Counted from the stretch's first letter, positions 1 through 11,985 are shown. The stretch: DNA of 64,000 nucleotides from Cryptomeria japonica (GCF_030272615.1 NC_081411.1:42397140-42461139), one strand, 5' to 3'. Translations and numbers: made by a program. Notes: generated by a model not told the origin, from the letters alone.

Positions 1-80
1 ACCTTCTTGCTCTTGACAATCTGAAATTTACTTGCATCTTCAAATTCGGTGTCACTAGACTCTTTTGCCAAAATGAGTCT

Positions 81-1574
81 CTAAGTAGATTTCTTGTAAG
101 TTTTTGTTACCTTGGGTGCGGCAACACTCTTTGTTTTCTTACTCGGTGAAGCTGTAGATGCTCTTGTATTAGGTCGCTTTGCTGGAGGAGTCGGTGATAC
201 CTTTGATGTATCCAGCTTCTTCCTTTTCAATACTTTCCCTTTAGGCAATTTGGTGCTCAATGTTATAGCTGCCTCTTGGGTTTTAGATTCCTCTTCGGTA
301 ATGGCTATAGTGCCCTTGACAAGTGTGGAGGAAGAATCTTCTCCAAATTTCTTCCTTAATGCCTTAATCATCTTTGTTGCCTTCCTTGTAGCTTTGGGTA
401 CTACAATGCTCATTTTTACTTTTTCCTTCACTTCTTCATATGTTCCATACCTCAGCTCGGTAGCATGCCTTGGTAAAGTGAGGAATGCATCTATCTGTTG
501 TTGTATGATGTCAAAATCAATCTCATAACCCATAGGTGGAAAAGATTGAGTTCTTGGTTCCACAACATTCATATAACAGTAATCAGTGTCTACTTCAAAA
601 CATATGTCATCCTTGTATTTTTCCACTAGCTGGGGTGGAATTCTATGCCTGTTATGCATCTTCTCTTGAAACTTGCTAAAATAATCATCCATAATATCAT
701 TAAAGTTATCACCTAGATGTTTGATGTAGTCATTGATTTGATGGGTGATTGGTTGGTGTAGCTCCCAAACTACTTTACCGACTGATGGAAAGAATTTTTC
801 AAAATAGAAAAACATGCAAACTAACATTGATCCAAACTTCAATGTATTCACCGAGTTGTTCTTCTTCAGCTTCCTTATGGTGTTCAGATTCTCGAACAAG
901 TTTTTTAGCAATACTTCACAAAGATCAATTTTCATTCCCTTTTTCACAATTTTGTATGCTAGGTCGACTGCTGCACATGGTACATTGTTTTCCCTTGCCG
1001 ATTGGAAGAAATAGTAACCTTTTACTCTAATGGCAAACTTTAGCTCTGCATCAGTGACATTGTTCAATTTTAGTCCCCTGCAATCAGATTCTACTATGGT
1101 TAAACTGATCAATTCCTTCTGTGATATCATTTTCTGGGCTCGGGCATGATCATAAATAGGGTAACCAGTGATCAAATGAATGATTTCCTTGGTGATCTTA
1201 AATGGTTGCTCTTCTAGCCACATGAAGTCATCATGAACTCTGCTCAGAACAAACTTGACCCACTGGGGTTTGAATACATGGGGATAGGTTAGGGCTTCAA
1301 TCAATCTCTTGATTTTAATGTGTTTGTACTTGCTATCCAATTTCCTATCAGTGCAGAATTTATCATAGGTGTCTTTGATTTCAACATGACCTAGTTCTTC
1401 AACTTGACATTTGGTGAAGAATCTAACATCCTCAACTAATAAAACTTTATCCAGAATGAGTGAAAATGCAGTTTTGTCATCTAGTTCAGATGCAATTTTG
1501 GGAGTTAGAGAATATTTCAGTGAGGGCTTTTCAATGTTCTTAACAACAACGGGATTCTGGATCTTAGGTGCCAT
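81..1574 (-). CDS. ORF2 protein of element C (N-terminal part), unknown function
   Basis: An open frame of 497 codons starts at a true ATG (1572-1574). I do not recognise a named domain. It is clearly related to the ORF2 proteins of A (47497-50715) and B (38730-42062). Shared landmarks in this copy are RVHDD at about residues 112-116, DLC at 217-219, KFG at 246-248, FFYF at 255-258, VEKY at 317-320, VVEPR at 337-341 and MGYE at 348-351. A Lys/Pro/Thr-rich basic tail follows from about residue 400. The TAG at 81-83 is probably a premature stop from CAG, because the frame stays open beyond it to the window edge and A and B are about 1,070-1,100 codons long. It lies downstream of the gag-like gene once insertion F is removed. 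Possible roles such as accessory, structural or nucleic-acid binding are guesses. Confidence 0.75.
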   Translation of the reverse strand: MAPKIQNPVVVKNIEKPSLKYSLTPKIASELDDKTAFSLILDKVLLVEDVRFFTKCQVEELGHVEIKDTYDKFCTDRKLDSKYKHIKIKRLIEALTYPHVFKPQWVKFVLSRVHDDFMWLEEQPFKITKEIIHLITGYPIYDHARAQKMISQKELISLTIVESDCRGLKLNNVTDAELKFAIRVKGYYFFQSARENNVPCAAVDLAYKIVKKGMKIDLCEVLLKNLFENLNTIRKLKKNNSVNTLKFGSMLVCMFFYFEKFFPSVGKVVWELHQPITHQINDYIKHLGDNFNDIMDDYFSKFQEKMHNRHRIPPQLVEKYKDDICFEVDTDYCYMNVVEPRTQSFPPMGYEIDFDIIQQQIDAFLTLPRHATELRYGTYEEVKEKVKMSIVVPKATRKATKMIKALRKKFGEDSSSTLVKGTIAITEEESKTQEAAITLSTKLPKGKVLKRKKLDTSKVSPTPPAKRPNTRASTASPSKKTKSVAAPKVTKTYKKST

Positions 1575-2658
1575 TGCCGATTAACACAAGATCCTTAGGG
1601 TTTGAAGATTTTCAAATGGCAGATGCTTCACACTTAGCAGATAATAATGTAGCATCGTAAATTGTACGCACTTGCTAGGGTGGTACAATTTCACACCTAG
1701 TTTAGCACCCGCCTTAGTGCATTTTACATTTGCATTGCATTTCTCCTTTAGCACTTAATTGATCAAATTAATTAGGTCTAAGGTCCTATTTCATCGTCCT
1801 CTACATCATAAAGTTGGGCCCTTTCATTAAAGTGTGCCCTTTTCATTTTATTCCTCCAATACATCACTCAATCAAAAACCCTAATTAAGTCCTATTTTGA
1901 GCTTGGGGGCTTGGTTTCGGGGGTCAAAACATCTCAAAATCACCTTTAACTTCGGGATTCTCTCTAAAATCATCATATCCGATGGCCCTGAAAATTTGGT
2001 GAAAAGTTGTCGGGACCGTGGCACCCGGAGTGCACATGGTCCCGGACATTTTTCCCAAAATTTTAGGAGCACAATCCAATCACAAAACAAAGCTTAACCC
2101 CAAGAAATTGGTGGGAAATTCAATCTCTAGGTCGGCCAAAAGATGAAATTACGATCTAGGGTTTCCTACATAAGAGCTCTCTTTCTTCATTTGAAAGGAT
2201 CCGATTTTTGTTTTCAGGAACCTCATATGCAGCGAAAGAGCAGATCTTTGAAGACTTCAACAACATTCAACATCCTTCTATCAAGCATTTATCAAATTTC
2301 ACTCATCCATTTAGGGCTTGGAAGACATTGAAGAACAATAGGAGATTACCGACTGAAGATTGGCTTGTACTCCTCCCTTGGGGGTTGGGTATGATTTCAT
2401 GTTGTTTTCATGTCTTTGCATAAGCTTCAATATATCCTTTATTCATGCTTTAGATCACTTTGCATCTTGATTTAGAGTATTTACATCATCATTTACAAGC
2501 AATTAGGGTTTACTTTCTAGGTTGCTCTAGTTTGCTTGCTTGCATTTTAGGACCTTGCACACACACTAGGTCTGCACACACAATACATTTTACAATACAA
2601 CTTGGCTATTCGTGGAGGTGGAAATCACCGAAGCGGGGGTTTGACTAAGGCAAAACCC

Positions 2659-2665
2659 TATATAG
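2659..2665 (+). promoter_or_regulatory. TATA-like box in the LTR of F
   Basis: TATATAG follows CAAAACCC in the last third of the LTR. The same site is kept at 13745-13751 in the 3' LTR and in reverse at 27067-27074 in element E. The position suits a U3/R promoter, but the transcription start cannot be seen. Confidence 0.5.
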
Positions 2666-2786
2666 CTGCCCATACCCTTTTCAGATATAAGTGCAGGTTT
2701 CAGGACTCGGACGACGCCGCAGGTGACAGATCCGGGAAAAGCAGGTCGAGACAGCACTCCACATCAAATTGCAGAGCAAAAGACCT

Positions 2787-2885
2787 GGACAGGGGCGCTG
2801 GGCGCCCTGGTCCTGCTAGGACAGGGGCGCTGGGCACCCTGGTCCCTGGGACAGAGGCGCTGGGCGCCCTGGTCCTCCTGACAGA
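2787..2885 (+). repeat. GC-rich ~31-bp tandem repeat in LTR of F, three units
   Basis: Three imperfect units share GGACAGGGGCGCTGGGCG followed by CCCTGGTCC. The 3' LTR has only two units (13873-13941), and element E has about three in reverse (26850-26945). Each unit contains the near-palindrome GGGCGC...GCGCCC. The copy number therefore changed between LTRs. Confidence 0.8.
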
Positions 2886-3319
2886 CAGCATTTTTTGACA
2901 TTTCCGACAGTTTTCCAGAGTGCAAAACAGCAGTTTCAGGTGCAGTTTTTGGGACAGAATCAGGACAGTGGCGCCCACACCCCTGTCCCGAACATTTTCA
3001 ATCAAATTTTGACTCCGGGTACGCATCTGCATTCTTGTTTTGTCCTTGTGTTTACAGCTGTTCATTGTTTAATCTCAATTCTGCAATCTTGTTATTAGTT
3101 CATACTTGCATTTTGGGATTAGGAATTGAACTTGCATCATTTGATCTTCCAATTTCAACAAAGGAATAGAAATCCTAATAGGTAGCCTGTGGCTCTCTCT
3201 TTCACAAGAAGAAGTAGCCAATTGTGTGATACCTCTAGGCTCTTTCGTATTCCGTAATGTGTGTCGAAAGGTAGGATTAGGGCATGTTAACCTAGTCTCG
3301 CTTTTTCCCTTACACATTT

Positions 3320-3335
3320 TGGTGAACCTGACGTG
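3320..3335 (+). other. Probable primer-binding site of F
   Basis: TGGTGAACCTGACGTG starts four bases after the 5' LTR end, where a PBS is expected. It is not the initiator-Met site used by A, B, C and D. I could not name the donor tRNA. Confidence 0.6.
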
Positions 3336-3490
3336 AAACTATCATTGCTTCCTCTTGCATTGCATTTGTTAGATCTAGATCTAGATTTAATGTGTTTTCA
3401 TTTCATTTTCATTAAAAAGAAAGAAAAAAAAAAAGGGGGTGTGTTTTTTTTGCATTGTGTGTTTAAATTTTATGCAACCTTTATTTCAAA

Positions 3491-4038
3491 ATGTCAGATT
3501 TTTATTTGCAAAATGTTCATGCTTTTGATGATTATTATGAGTATTGCCAAGACAAATTAGATGAAGCTTTAGATGAGTTTTTAAACCCTAAAGATTCCAA
3601 ACCTTCATTTTACCAAAAACTCATAAACCTTGTTACTATGCCATTTAGATGTGATGAGAAAGATAAGTTGAATGGTTCCTCTCAAGGGTACATTCCTATC
3701 AACTCTTCCACTGAATCTAGTAACATGGTTGTGTTCAATAATCCCCTCTATGAGGAGATGTCTCCTTTTGAATCAAAAGATAAACCTTTTAATCGATATG
3801 ATCATGCTTTGTTGGATGATGCTCTTGATGACTTTGTGGCTTTATCGAAATCTTTAAACAAGAACAAGACTTCTAAATTGGTTAACATGATAAACTTGAA
3901 TGAGCATAACAAGCCTCTCTTGAAGTCCAAGGTGCTTATCCTTCTCCCACCTTTCAAGTTCCTAAATCACCTCTCCTTACTGTCCAAGGAGGGTATAATC
4001 ATGATTCTTTTCGTACTCCGAATAAACCAATCATCACC
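3491..4038 (+). pseudogene. N-terminal region of the F polyprotein (gag position, no recognisable gag)
   Basis: The ATG at 3491 opens an acidic reading frame, rich in Asp, Glu, Lys and Ser, for about 145 codons. A frameshift near 3925 then moves the true continuation into the frame of the following block. In that frame a motif like P-x-x-x-VQGGY occurs two to three times, as it does in E (31540-31690). I see no CCHC knuckle and no plant gag domain here. Either the gag region is highly diverged, or this family lacks its own gag. It sits directly after the PBS and upstream of the protease. Confidence 0.65.
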
Positions 4039-6126
4039 GTGCAAGGAAGAAAACCTATAAGTCCTTATAGTTATGCCAAGCAAATAACTAGAGAGAGTTA
4101 TCATGCAGTTGCCCATACTTATCACACCAGAAATAATAGGCAGCCTAATCCTCCTCCTGTTATTCTAGTTTCTCTTCCTAATCCTCAACCAATTCTTCCA
4201 CAAGCTCCCCGTATTTCACAAGTTATGGGTAAGGAATATGATCTCATAGAACAACTTAAAGCTACCCCTGCTAAGATATCCCTTTGGGATTTGATTCAAA
4301 CTTCTTCCGCTCATCATGGAATGTTACAAGATGCCTTGAAAGATTTGAATGTTCCTCCACCGAATACATCTAGTAATATAGCATCTTTAGTTAACTCTGT
4401 GATGAATCCTAAAGCTCAAATTGTGTTTACCCAAGATGAGTTGCCTACTAGTGAAATTCAACAACAATATGATCCCTTGATGATTGTGGTTATCATGAAA
4501 GACACTGCTATAAGACGAACACTAGTAGATAATAGCTCTGGCCTTAATGTGTGTAGCATTAATCTATTGCATAAAATGAATGTGGATACATCTCTCATTG
4601 AGCCTGACTCACGTCCCATTCGAGGCTTTGACAATGTGGCTAAGACTTCATTAGGTATTATCACCCTACCTCTCACAGTAGGACCTATTACTTTGCCTAC
4701 TCCTATCCATGTTATGTCGGGAAATTTAACATACAACTTGTTATTAGGGAGGCCTTGGATTCACAGTATGCAAGTTGTCCCCTCTACATTGCATAGACAA
4801 GTTAAATTTATATATGAAAATAAGACATATACCTTGATAGGTGATACTAATTTCCAAGCTTGTCTACAAACATCTACTTCCAAAGGGGGTTCTTCTAAGC
4901 CATCCTCGCCTAGTGATGACTCTTTAAACAAGATACCTATCGATGAATCTTCGCTCTCAGATGATCAAAATTCTTTGGATGAGTCTGGAGCTCCTAAAGA
5001 AGATTCTTCTCGACTTGAATCTACACATAAGAAGGATTTTGATCCTGAGAAGGTTCTCGAAGAAGACGATTGGGGATCTCTTGATTTCAATCCCACCTTT
5101 GTAGGTGAATATAAGGTTCCTTCTAGAGAGCTTAAAGTTGAAAAGAAGGAAGAAGCTAAAAATCAATCAATCTTACCTGAACCTATGAGTAATAATTTTG
5201 TGGCCACTTCTCAAACTTCTTCTCCTCACACCTCTAATTATGAAGAGTTTGATTCTTTGTCTTATGAAAAACCACCTCCTCTTTCTGAAATGGCTAATCG
5301 TTATGGTCGTGGTTTTCGCATTTTTGCTAAGCATGGGTATCATGGAAAAGGTTGTGGTGCTCATGAACAAGGGATAAAAGTTCCTCTAGAGACTAATTTT
5401 CACAATTATGCCTTTGGACTTGGCTATAATCCCTGCAAACGCACTAAAGCTTCTAAAAGACCATGCATTAGTGTTAATGCTATTTCTACATCTCTATCAA
5501 TGCAACACCTCGAGTATATTGATGGGGATCCTTCGTGTGCCTGTGCTTTGGATGTCTTCCCTACCGATGATGCTTTAGCTGAATTTTTGGGAGCCTATGA
5601 CACTCTTCCTCGTTATCATCACAATAGGGGACTCCCTTATTGTTTGAACACTGAAGCCTATTTTGGAAAAGAGATTGATAATGATGAGATTGTGAAAGAA
5701 TTCCCTCAGTTAAAGGATACTCCTCAACAAAGTAATCTTCTCATAAGTGACACCACTGATGTTAAGATGGATCCTTGCAATAAGGAGAAAGTTATTAAAA
5801 TTGGAAAATGTTTGGATGAAGAAGAACAAAAACAATATGAAGATTTATTGCACGAATTCCCTGAGATCTTTGCTTGGACATACTCTGACATGCCTGGTAT
5901 AGATCCTAAGATTGTTACTCATAACATCGTCTTAGTTCCTAATGCTAAGCCTGTGAAACAAAAGATTCGAAAAATGAATCCTAAGGTGGCTCTGCTTGTT
6001 AAGGCTGAGATTGAAAAGTTATTGGAGGCTGGATTTATCCGCCTTATTGACTATTCCCCATGGATTTCAAATATTGTCGCTGTGGCTAAACCAGATAACA
6101 AAATAAGAATGTGTACCAATTTTTGA
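4039..6126 (+). pseudogene. pol: Aspartic protease, G-patch and N-terminal RT of F
   Basis: The frame runs from the frameshift near 3925 to a TGA at 6124-6126. A retropepsin-like segment lies at about 4510-4830, with a LVDNSSG catalytic-loop equivalent and the LGRPWIHSMQ motif typical of plant gypsy proteases. The related E copy reads DNGSG, so the key glycine is replaced by serine here. A Ser/Asp/Glu-rich linker follows. A G-patch-like segment comes next (about 5290-5400: Gly-rich, ending in EQGI). The RT start follows, with AGFI and IRMCTNF. The TGA replaces a codon in the conserved F-x-DLNKA motif and would fit CGA to TGA. The enzyme would process the polyprotein. Loss of the catalytic glycine suggests inactivity. 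Confidence 0.85.
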
Positions 6127-7437
6127 GATTTGAATAAGGCTTCCTTGAAAGATGATTTCCCTCTTCCAAACATTGACATGATAGTTGATTCTACGGCAGG
6201 ACATGCCTTGTTATCCTTCATGGATGGTTTTTCAAGATACAATCAAATTTTCATTAACCCTCAAAACCAATTTAAAACCACTTTCACCACCCCTTGGGGT
6301 ACGTTTTGTTGGATAATGATGCCTTTTGGACTTAAAAATGCCGGTGCAACTTATCAACGAGCGATGACCCTTATCTTTCATGATTATATGCATAAGATTT
6401 TAGAGGATTATGTTGATGATATTTTAGCCAAATCCATTCTTTGCATAGATCATATTAAAATCCTTTGTCAAATCTTTGAAAGAGTTCGTAAATATCACAT
6501 GTGCTTGAATCCCCGAAAATGTGTTTTCGGTGTGGATAGTGGAAAACTATTAGGATTCATAGTTTCGCATCGTGGGATTGAGGTGGACACTAAGAAAATA
6601 GATGCTATTGTCAACATGCCACCTCCTAGAAATGTGTCTCAACTTAAAAGCTTACAAGGAAAGATTCAAGCTATTCGTAGGTTTGTATCTCAACTTGCGG
6701 ATCGTACCTTTCCTTTTACTCAACTTCTTAAAAAGGATATCACTTTTCAATGGAATGAAGATTGTCAGCAAGCATTTGAAGATTTAAAAGTGTATTTGGC
6801 TAGTCCTCCTATTCTTCAACCTGCCGAACCTTCTAAACCTTTCCTTCTGTATACAGCTGCTTCCTCTCATGCTCTCGCAGCATTGTTGGCACAACATGAT
6901 AAAGATGGTAAGGAATGTCCGGTTTATTACATAATTCATACCTTACTCGATTATGAGACCCAATATTCTGCGATAGAAAGACAATGCTTGGCCTTGGTGT
7001 TTGCGACTCAGAAATTGAGACATTTTCTCTTAAATTTAGAAGTCCACGTCATGGTAAATTTTGATCCTTTGAAGCATCTTTTCTCTAAAACTGATTTATC
7101 AGGACGCCTAGCTAAGTGGGTTATGATGTTAACTGAATTTGACCTTAAATTTGTTTCACAAAGAGCAATTAAAGGACAAGCATTGACTGATCACTTAGTT
7201 GAGGCCCCTTCACCTTTCTCCTTCCCTAATTCTGAGTCTTTCCCCGATGACTTCATTCTTTCTATAAAGAAAGATGAAACTTGGGAATTATACTTTGATG
7301 GTTCTAAGTGTCATATGGGATCGGGGGCAGGTGTTGTTCTGATTTCTCCTACAAGGAAAACCATTCCCTTATCCTATCATCTAAATTTCCTGTGTACCAA
7401 TAACATCGCTGAGTATGAGGCTCTTATAACGGAATAA
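6127..7437 (+). pseudogene. pol: Reverse transcriptase, RNase H and start of second RNase H of F
   Basis: The frame continues directly after the TGA at 6124-6126 and has no good start of its own. RT motifs include DLNKAS, LLSFMDGFSRYNQI, MPFGLKNAGATYQRAM and the catalytic YVDD (about 6410-6420). The gypsy RNase H follows, with FLLYTAASSHALAALL and IERQCLALVFA. After a linker, a second RNase H of the archaeal-like type starts at about 7270 (WELYFDGSK, GSGAGVVL, NNIAEYEAL). This second domain is diagnostic of the TAT clade. A one-base frameshift near 7430 ends the frame; the downstream frame continues with the rest of the domain. Confidence 0.93.
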
Positions 7438-8396
7438 AAGCAGCCTTAGCTCTGAACATAAAACACATACATATTTATGGAGATTCTCAATTGATTATAA
7501 GACAAGTAACAAGACTGTATCAAGCAAAACAAGACAAATTATCACAATATAAAGACCTTGCTATCTCTTTATTACAAAAATTCAATTCTTATACCATGGA
7601 ACCTGTTCCTCAAAAAGATAATCGACATGCGGATGCAATGGCATGTGTGGCTTCTCTTGTATCTTTAGAGGACCCTGTGGTTGATCTTAAATTTGTTATT
7701 CACAACCTTATTTCTCCAGCTATTGTAGACGATTTTAGCTTGGTAACATGTTGTGACTTTGTAGATTCAGACGAGTGGTATTCGCATATCGTAAGATATT
7801 TGACCGATGTTACCTTTCTTGATTCCGCCAATAGGAACACTAGGGCTAGAATCCGCAAGCTATCTGCTAGGTATATCATTCTTTCTAATGTCCTTTACCG
7901 AAGGGGTTATGACGGTCTTCTCCTTCACTATCTTAACAAATCAGAAATCCCCGTTGCTCTCGAAGAGGCACATTCAGGTGCCTGTGGGGGGCATTTCGGA
8001 GGCAAATCCTTGGTTCAAAGATTGCTTCGTATGGGATACTATTGGCAAACTATGCAGAAGGATTCTTTTTCATTTGTTAAGAAGTGTCATCAATGTCAAC
8101 AACACAATAATCTGATTCATGCTCCTGCCCAAGAACTTCGTTCTCAAGTAGCTTCTTGGCCTTTCTCCGCATGGGGTTTGGATCTCATTGGTAAAATCTC
8201 TCCTCCTTCATCTCAAGGACACACCTTCATTATAACTGCAACAGATTACTTTACGAAGTGGGTAGAAGCTATTCCCCTTCGCTCTACTACTGCTGAAGTG
8301 ATTTGTCAATTTCTTCTAGAAAACATCATTTCTCGATTCGGGATACCTTCCACTATAATCTCAGATAATGGGACATCATTTAAGAAAAGGACGTGA
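7438..8396 (+). pseudogene. pol: Second RNase H C-terminus and integrase zinc finger/core of F
   Basis: The continued frame gives IYGDSQLIIRQV and KDNRHADAMA, the last conserved parts of the archaeal-like RNase H. The integrase follows: an HHCC zinc-binding module at about 7960-8105 (HSG...GGHFG...CHQCQQH) and the catalytic core with Asp in WGLDLIG (about 8175) and Asp in SDNGTSF (about 8365). A frameshift at about 8385-8395 moves the rest of the core to the next block. Integrase would insert the cDNA and make the 5-bp duplication seen around F. Confidence 0.9.
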
Positions 8397-9034
8397 AGAA
8401 ATTCCTCGAGAAGTATCATATCAAACATCGATTTTCTACACCATACTATCCTCAGTCAAATGGTCAAGCCGAATCATCCAATAAGATAATTGAACAAATT
8501 CTTCGCAAAACTGTGAATAAGCATGGTAAGGATTGGAGTAACCAGCTAATCTATGCTCTTTGGGCCTACCGAACGAGTGTACGAATTGCTACAGGAACTA
8601 CTCCTTATAATCTTGTTTATGGCGCTGACGCTATTATGCCTTTAGAGTTAGAGATTTCATCACTTAGGGTTTCTCTCAAAGGTATAGTAGATGATGACTC
8701 TTATAGAGAACAATGACTTCAACAGCTTCAGATGCTTGATGAACAGCGTATAAATGCTCTTGAGCATATTCAAGCATATCACAAAACTCTACAATGAAGC
8801 TATAATGATAAGGTTATTCAACGTTCCTTCTCGATAGGTGACTTAGTTCTCTATGAGAATCAGCGCAATGTGAATGCCTTACCTGTAGAAAAGGGAAAAT
8901 TTAGTCCTAATTGGCTTGGACCATACATCGTTATTGAAGATTATGGATCAGGTGCTTACAAAATAGCGGATGTAGACGATACACCTCTTAAAGAACCTAT
9001 CAATGCTATGCACTTGCGTAGATATTATGCTTAA
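8393..9034 (+). pseudogene. pol: Integrase core end and C-terminal domain of F
   Basis: The block begins with the continuation of the core (KFLEKYHIKH, then NGQAESSNK with the third catalytic residue, Glu). The conserved WAYRTSVR and GTTPYNLVYG follow. In-frame TGA codons occur at 8714-8716 and near 8797, both consistent with CGA to TGA changes. The frame then continues through a chromatin-side C-terminal domain (GDLVLYENQ, KFSPNWLGPY) to the TAA at 9032-9034. No chromodomain is evident, as expected outside chromoviruses. Confidence 0.9.
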
Positions 9035-9627
9035 TTCTTCATTCCTTATTTATCTTCTTTTCAGTTCTTCAACATTGGGTCATATGTTAGTATCTCCTAA
9101 TTAGAGCAAAATAGAATTAAATGTTATGGTGTTTAATCTATATTGCTTCGTTCTTGACAAGCGTGTTTCCTTACTTCATAGTTTGTCTTGAATTCATTTA
9201 TGTAAATTGTAAAAGATTTACATTTCCATTATGCTAGCATATTTCGCAATGTCTTATGCATTAAGTAGGATCGTATCATGTCGTGTTTAAGTTCAAAATT
9301 AAATCACATTAGTTATATGATTCTTAGACTTAATGCATATTTCTTCCCTATCATCAATGTAGTACTTGATTAAATTAAGTCACACATGTATCAATTTAAT
9401 CATGGAGCATTGAGAAATCAATCACATGGAAATTAAATCCTGAACATACATGTACATCTACCAAATGTATTAGATTTAATCAAAACAAAATATACATTGT
9501 TTTAGGCATTAAAGATAGCACATTTGAGACAAAGAGAAGCATGTATATATATATATATATATATGTGGATCATATACAAATATAGGTCACTGTACATCCA
9601 AAATGTGACCTATCCTACATCATAAAA
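9035..9627. other. Non-coding stretch after integrase of F, with (TA)n
   Basis: This AT-rich 593-bp stretch lies between the integrase stop and the 3' end of the antisense gene. It includes a (TA)n run at about 9544-9564. I see no coding signal. It probably holds the 3' untranslated regions of two converging transcription units. Confidence 0.6.
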
Positions 9628-10284
9628 TCATCTCCTATCCCTAGGGCTGGTGGCTGGAGAGTGTTGACTAGATGCTCCCTCCTGATCTGGCCGTGCAGGT
9701 GGACCCATAGGTGTGTAGCGTGATATAGACCGCGAGTGACTCCGAGAGGAACTCCTACGATCCCTATCCATAAGGATCGCACGATAGGAGGAAGCCTCGG
9801 CCTGAGCAGCTGCTAGATCTCGCCGCGCCCACTAAAGGTCCTCTGATAGGACTCTCTCTCTCTCCATATGTCTACCTGTACTCAGAATGGGGAAAACAAG
9901 TCCTCATGCCAACCCGCGTTCCCCTGAGGCCTATAAGCAATCTGGGAGGAACTAGGGATCTATGCCATCGTGGAAATGTCTATCACTACTTGCTAAATCA
10001 GGGGACGCCACTCCTGCACATTAGCTGTAGCAGTAGAACAGATTTTTGTATTAGTACCATTCTATATCATCAAAACATTAATCAATCAATATAAACCTAC
10101 TATACCTGGATCTCCCTCATGCCAGTAGGGATCATGGTATGGTAGCATTTGTGACTAGGAACTACTAGGCTCCCCTCACTCGAATAATCTGTGCACGACG
10201 GGTGTAGGCTGGACGGTACTAGAAACAGGTCTCCGTATCGCCTCATGTTCCCCCTTTTGGGGAATAAGAGGAGGATCTAGAGCT

Positions 10285-10560
10285 ATGGTATCATCTCCTG
10301 AATGGTGGGGAGCTGCATCTGACCCCTCCTCATCATCTCTATCCTCCTCCTCCTCCTCTTCCTCCTCGTCATCCTCATCCTCATCCTCATCCGCATCCTC
10401 ACCTGCATCCTCATCATCCTCATCTCTATCCGTGTCCTCCTCCTCCTCCTCCTCGGCACTAGGCTGATCTCCTGTGGGTGGATCAAGATCTCCTGCCTCC
10501 TCATGACCCTCTCCCTCCTCTGGCTCCTCTGACCTAGATCCCTGGTCCTCATCTCGGTCT
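10285..10560 (-). repeat. TCC/TCA trinucleotide-rich tract encoding the acidic tail of the antisense gene
   Basis: The plus strand is dominated by TCCTCC and TCATCC runs. In the minus frame that continues the PMD this reads as Asp and Glu runs. The Ser-rich plus frame over the same DNA is a shadow. Confidence 0.7.
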
Positions 10561-11868
10561 CCATATCTCCATGGGCCTCAATGGCCTGTTGGGTGATCTG
10601 GTGGAAAGATAGGCCCTGGGTATGATCTCATAAACCATGAGACATACCTACGCTGTGCTCCAGGATCTGCAGAGTAATCAATGACTACATCTTGATCAGA
10701 TCCCTCTATATCTGTAGTCTCGATGTCATCTATCATCAGTCTCACTACTGCTCTAGGTCTGGGAAGGATTCGTGAGTGTCGAGTATAGATGGGCACATCG
10801 GCTGGAACACACTGCTCTAGCCCAAACTGCCTCCGTACTCGGTCAAAGTAGAATGGGACTATGATATGTGAATATCATCCCCGCAGTAGGCAGTTCCTCT
10901 GTAAGCATGCTAACTGTCTCTCCATCCCATCCCATCTATGCATCCGCAGATAGGGTGTCCACACGGTCACCTCGGCTGTCAGTCTATCAAAAATCACTCT
11001 CCAATATAACAGATCTCCAAATCTCCACTCGCTGGTAAGTGGATAAGCAAACACCCTAGGTCACTCGTAGCCGTACTCATCGGAAAGCCGACAGGCCTGG
11101 TGCATGTGAAGTGCTCAAATACCCACACCTGCAGAAGTGTGCATGTCATCAAGCTGCAACCCTGTCCAAAAACATACTCCTCAAGGTCGTGATAGAGATG
11201 TGCAAGCATACTCTGACCCCAAGCATACACTCTCCTATGTCTCTCCATAGCTCTGATGCACCATGTGAGACCCCCATGCATATGCGTACCTCGCCCATTA
11301 GGGCAGATGGCTAGTGCTATGATGGCGATCATAAGGCGTCTCACAAGGGGCACCTCTCCTGTAGGATGTAAGAGCTAGCTGACCATGATGCGACCTCTCG
11401 TCTCGCTTGGCATGACTCTCGCTATGCAATATACCTGCTCTCTTTGATGGTCCTCCGCTGACCGATCAGTCGCGTATGTAACAGTAGCTCCTCTGATAGG
11501 AAGACGAAGTATGCGGTACACATCCTCAAGTGTAACCATCAGCTCCCCTACTGGAAGATGAAATGTGCATGTGTCAGGATCCCATCGCTCCATCAATGCC
11601 ATCAGCATCGCAGGATAGAACCGAATGGCTGGCATGAGGATCGCATACCATAATCCCACGATCGACAATGTGTCTCTCTCTGCATGAGTCAGCCGCAGAA
11701 TCTGATCTCGCAAACTGCGAAGAATATGTCCCACCATATGCTCTCTCATGTATGGGAGACCCTGCAACACAGAAACATAACTATAATCAGTACTCAATCA
11801 TCAAAACCACTCATGCAAACTGTCGAACATCATATGCTAACCCTGAAATCCCTTGCCAAGCCCTGATT

Positions 11869-11985
11869 GGGACCATGGCGCCCTGTCAGGGGCCATGGTG
11901 CCCTGAGGGGACCATGGTGCCCTGTCAGGGACCATGGCGCCCTAAGGGGACCAGGGCGCCCCACAGGGACCATGGCACCCTGGGT
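11869..11985. repeat. 19-20 bp tandem repeat in intron 1 of the antisense gene
   Basis: Six imperfect units of GGGACCATGGCGCCCT plus a few variable bases lie inside predicted intron 1. The same core occurs in the LTRs of this element (for example about 13100), and its reverse complement lies in the LTR GC repeat. Confidence 0.85.

Larger units (their letters stand above)
1648..3316 (+). repeat. 5' LTR of element F
   Basis: This 1,669-bp direct repeat matches 12735-14370 at about 97% over the part compared. It starts TGTAGCATCG and ends CTTACACA. A related copy in reverse orientation lies at 26412-28081 in element E. It holds a TATA-like site, a GC-rich tandem repeat and a GGGACC...GGTCCC inverted repeat near 2000-2050. 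Confidence 0.93.

Noticed and set aside
1881-3317. Small frames in the LTRs of F and E (repeated at 12968-14119 and 26561-27847)
   Set aside because: They lie in LTRs, have no motif, and are repeated only because the LTR is repeated. Several lack an ATG.
10285-10467. Ser-rich plus-strand frame
   Set aside because: It is the complement of the Asp/Glu-rich tail of the antisense PMD gene.
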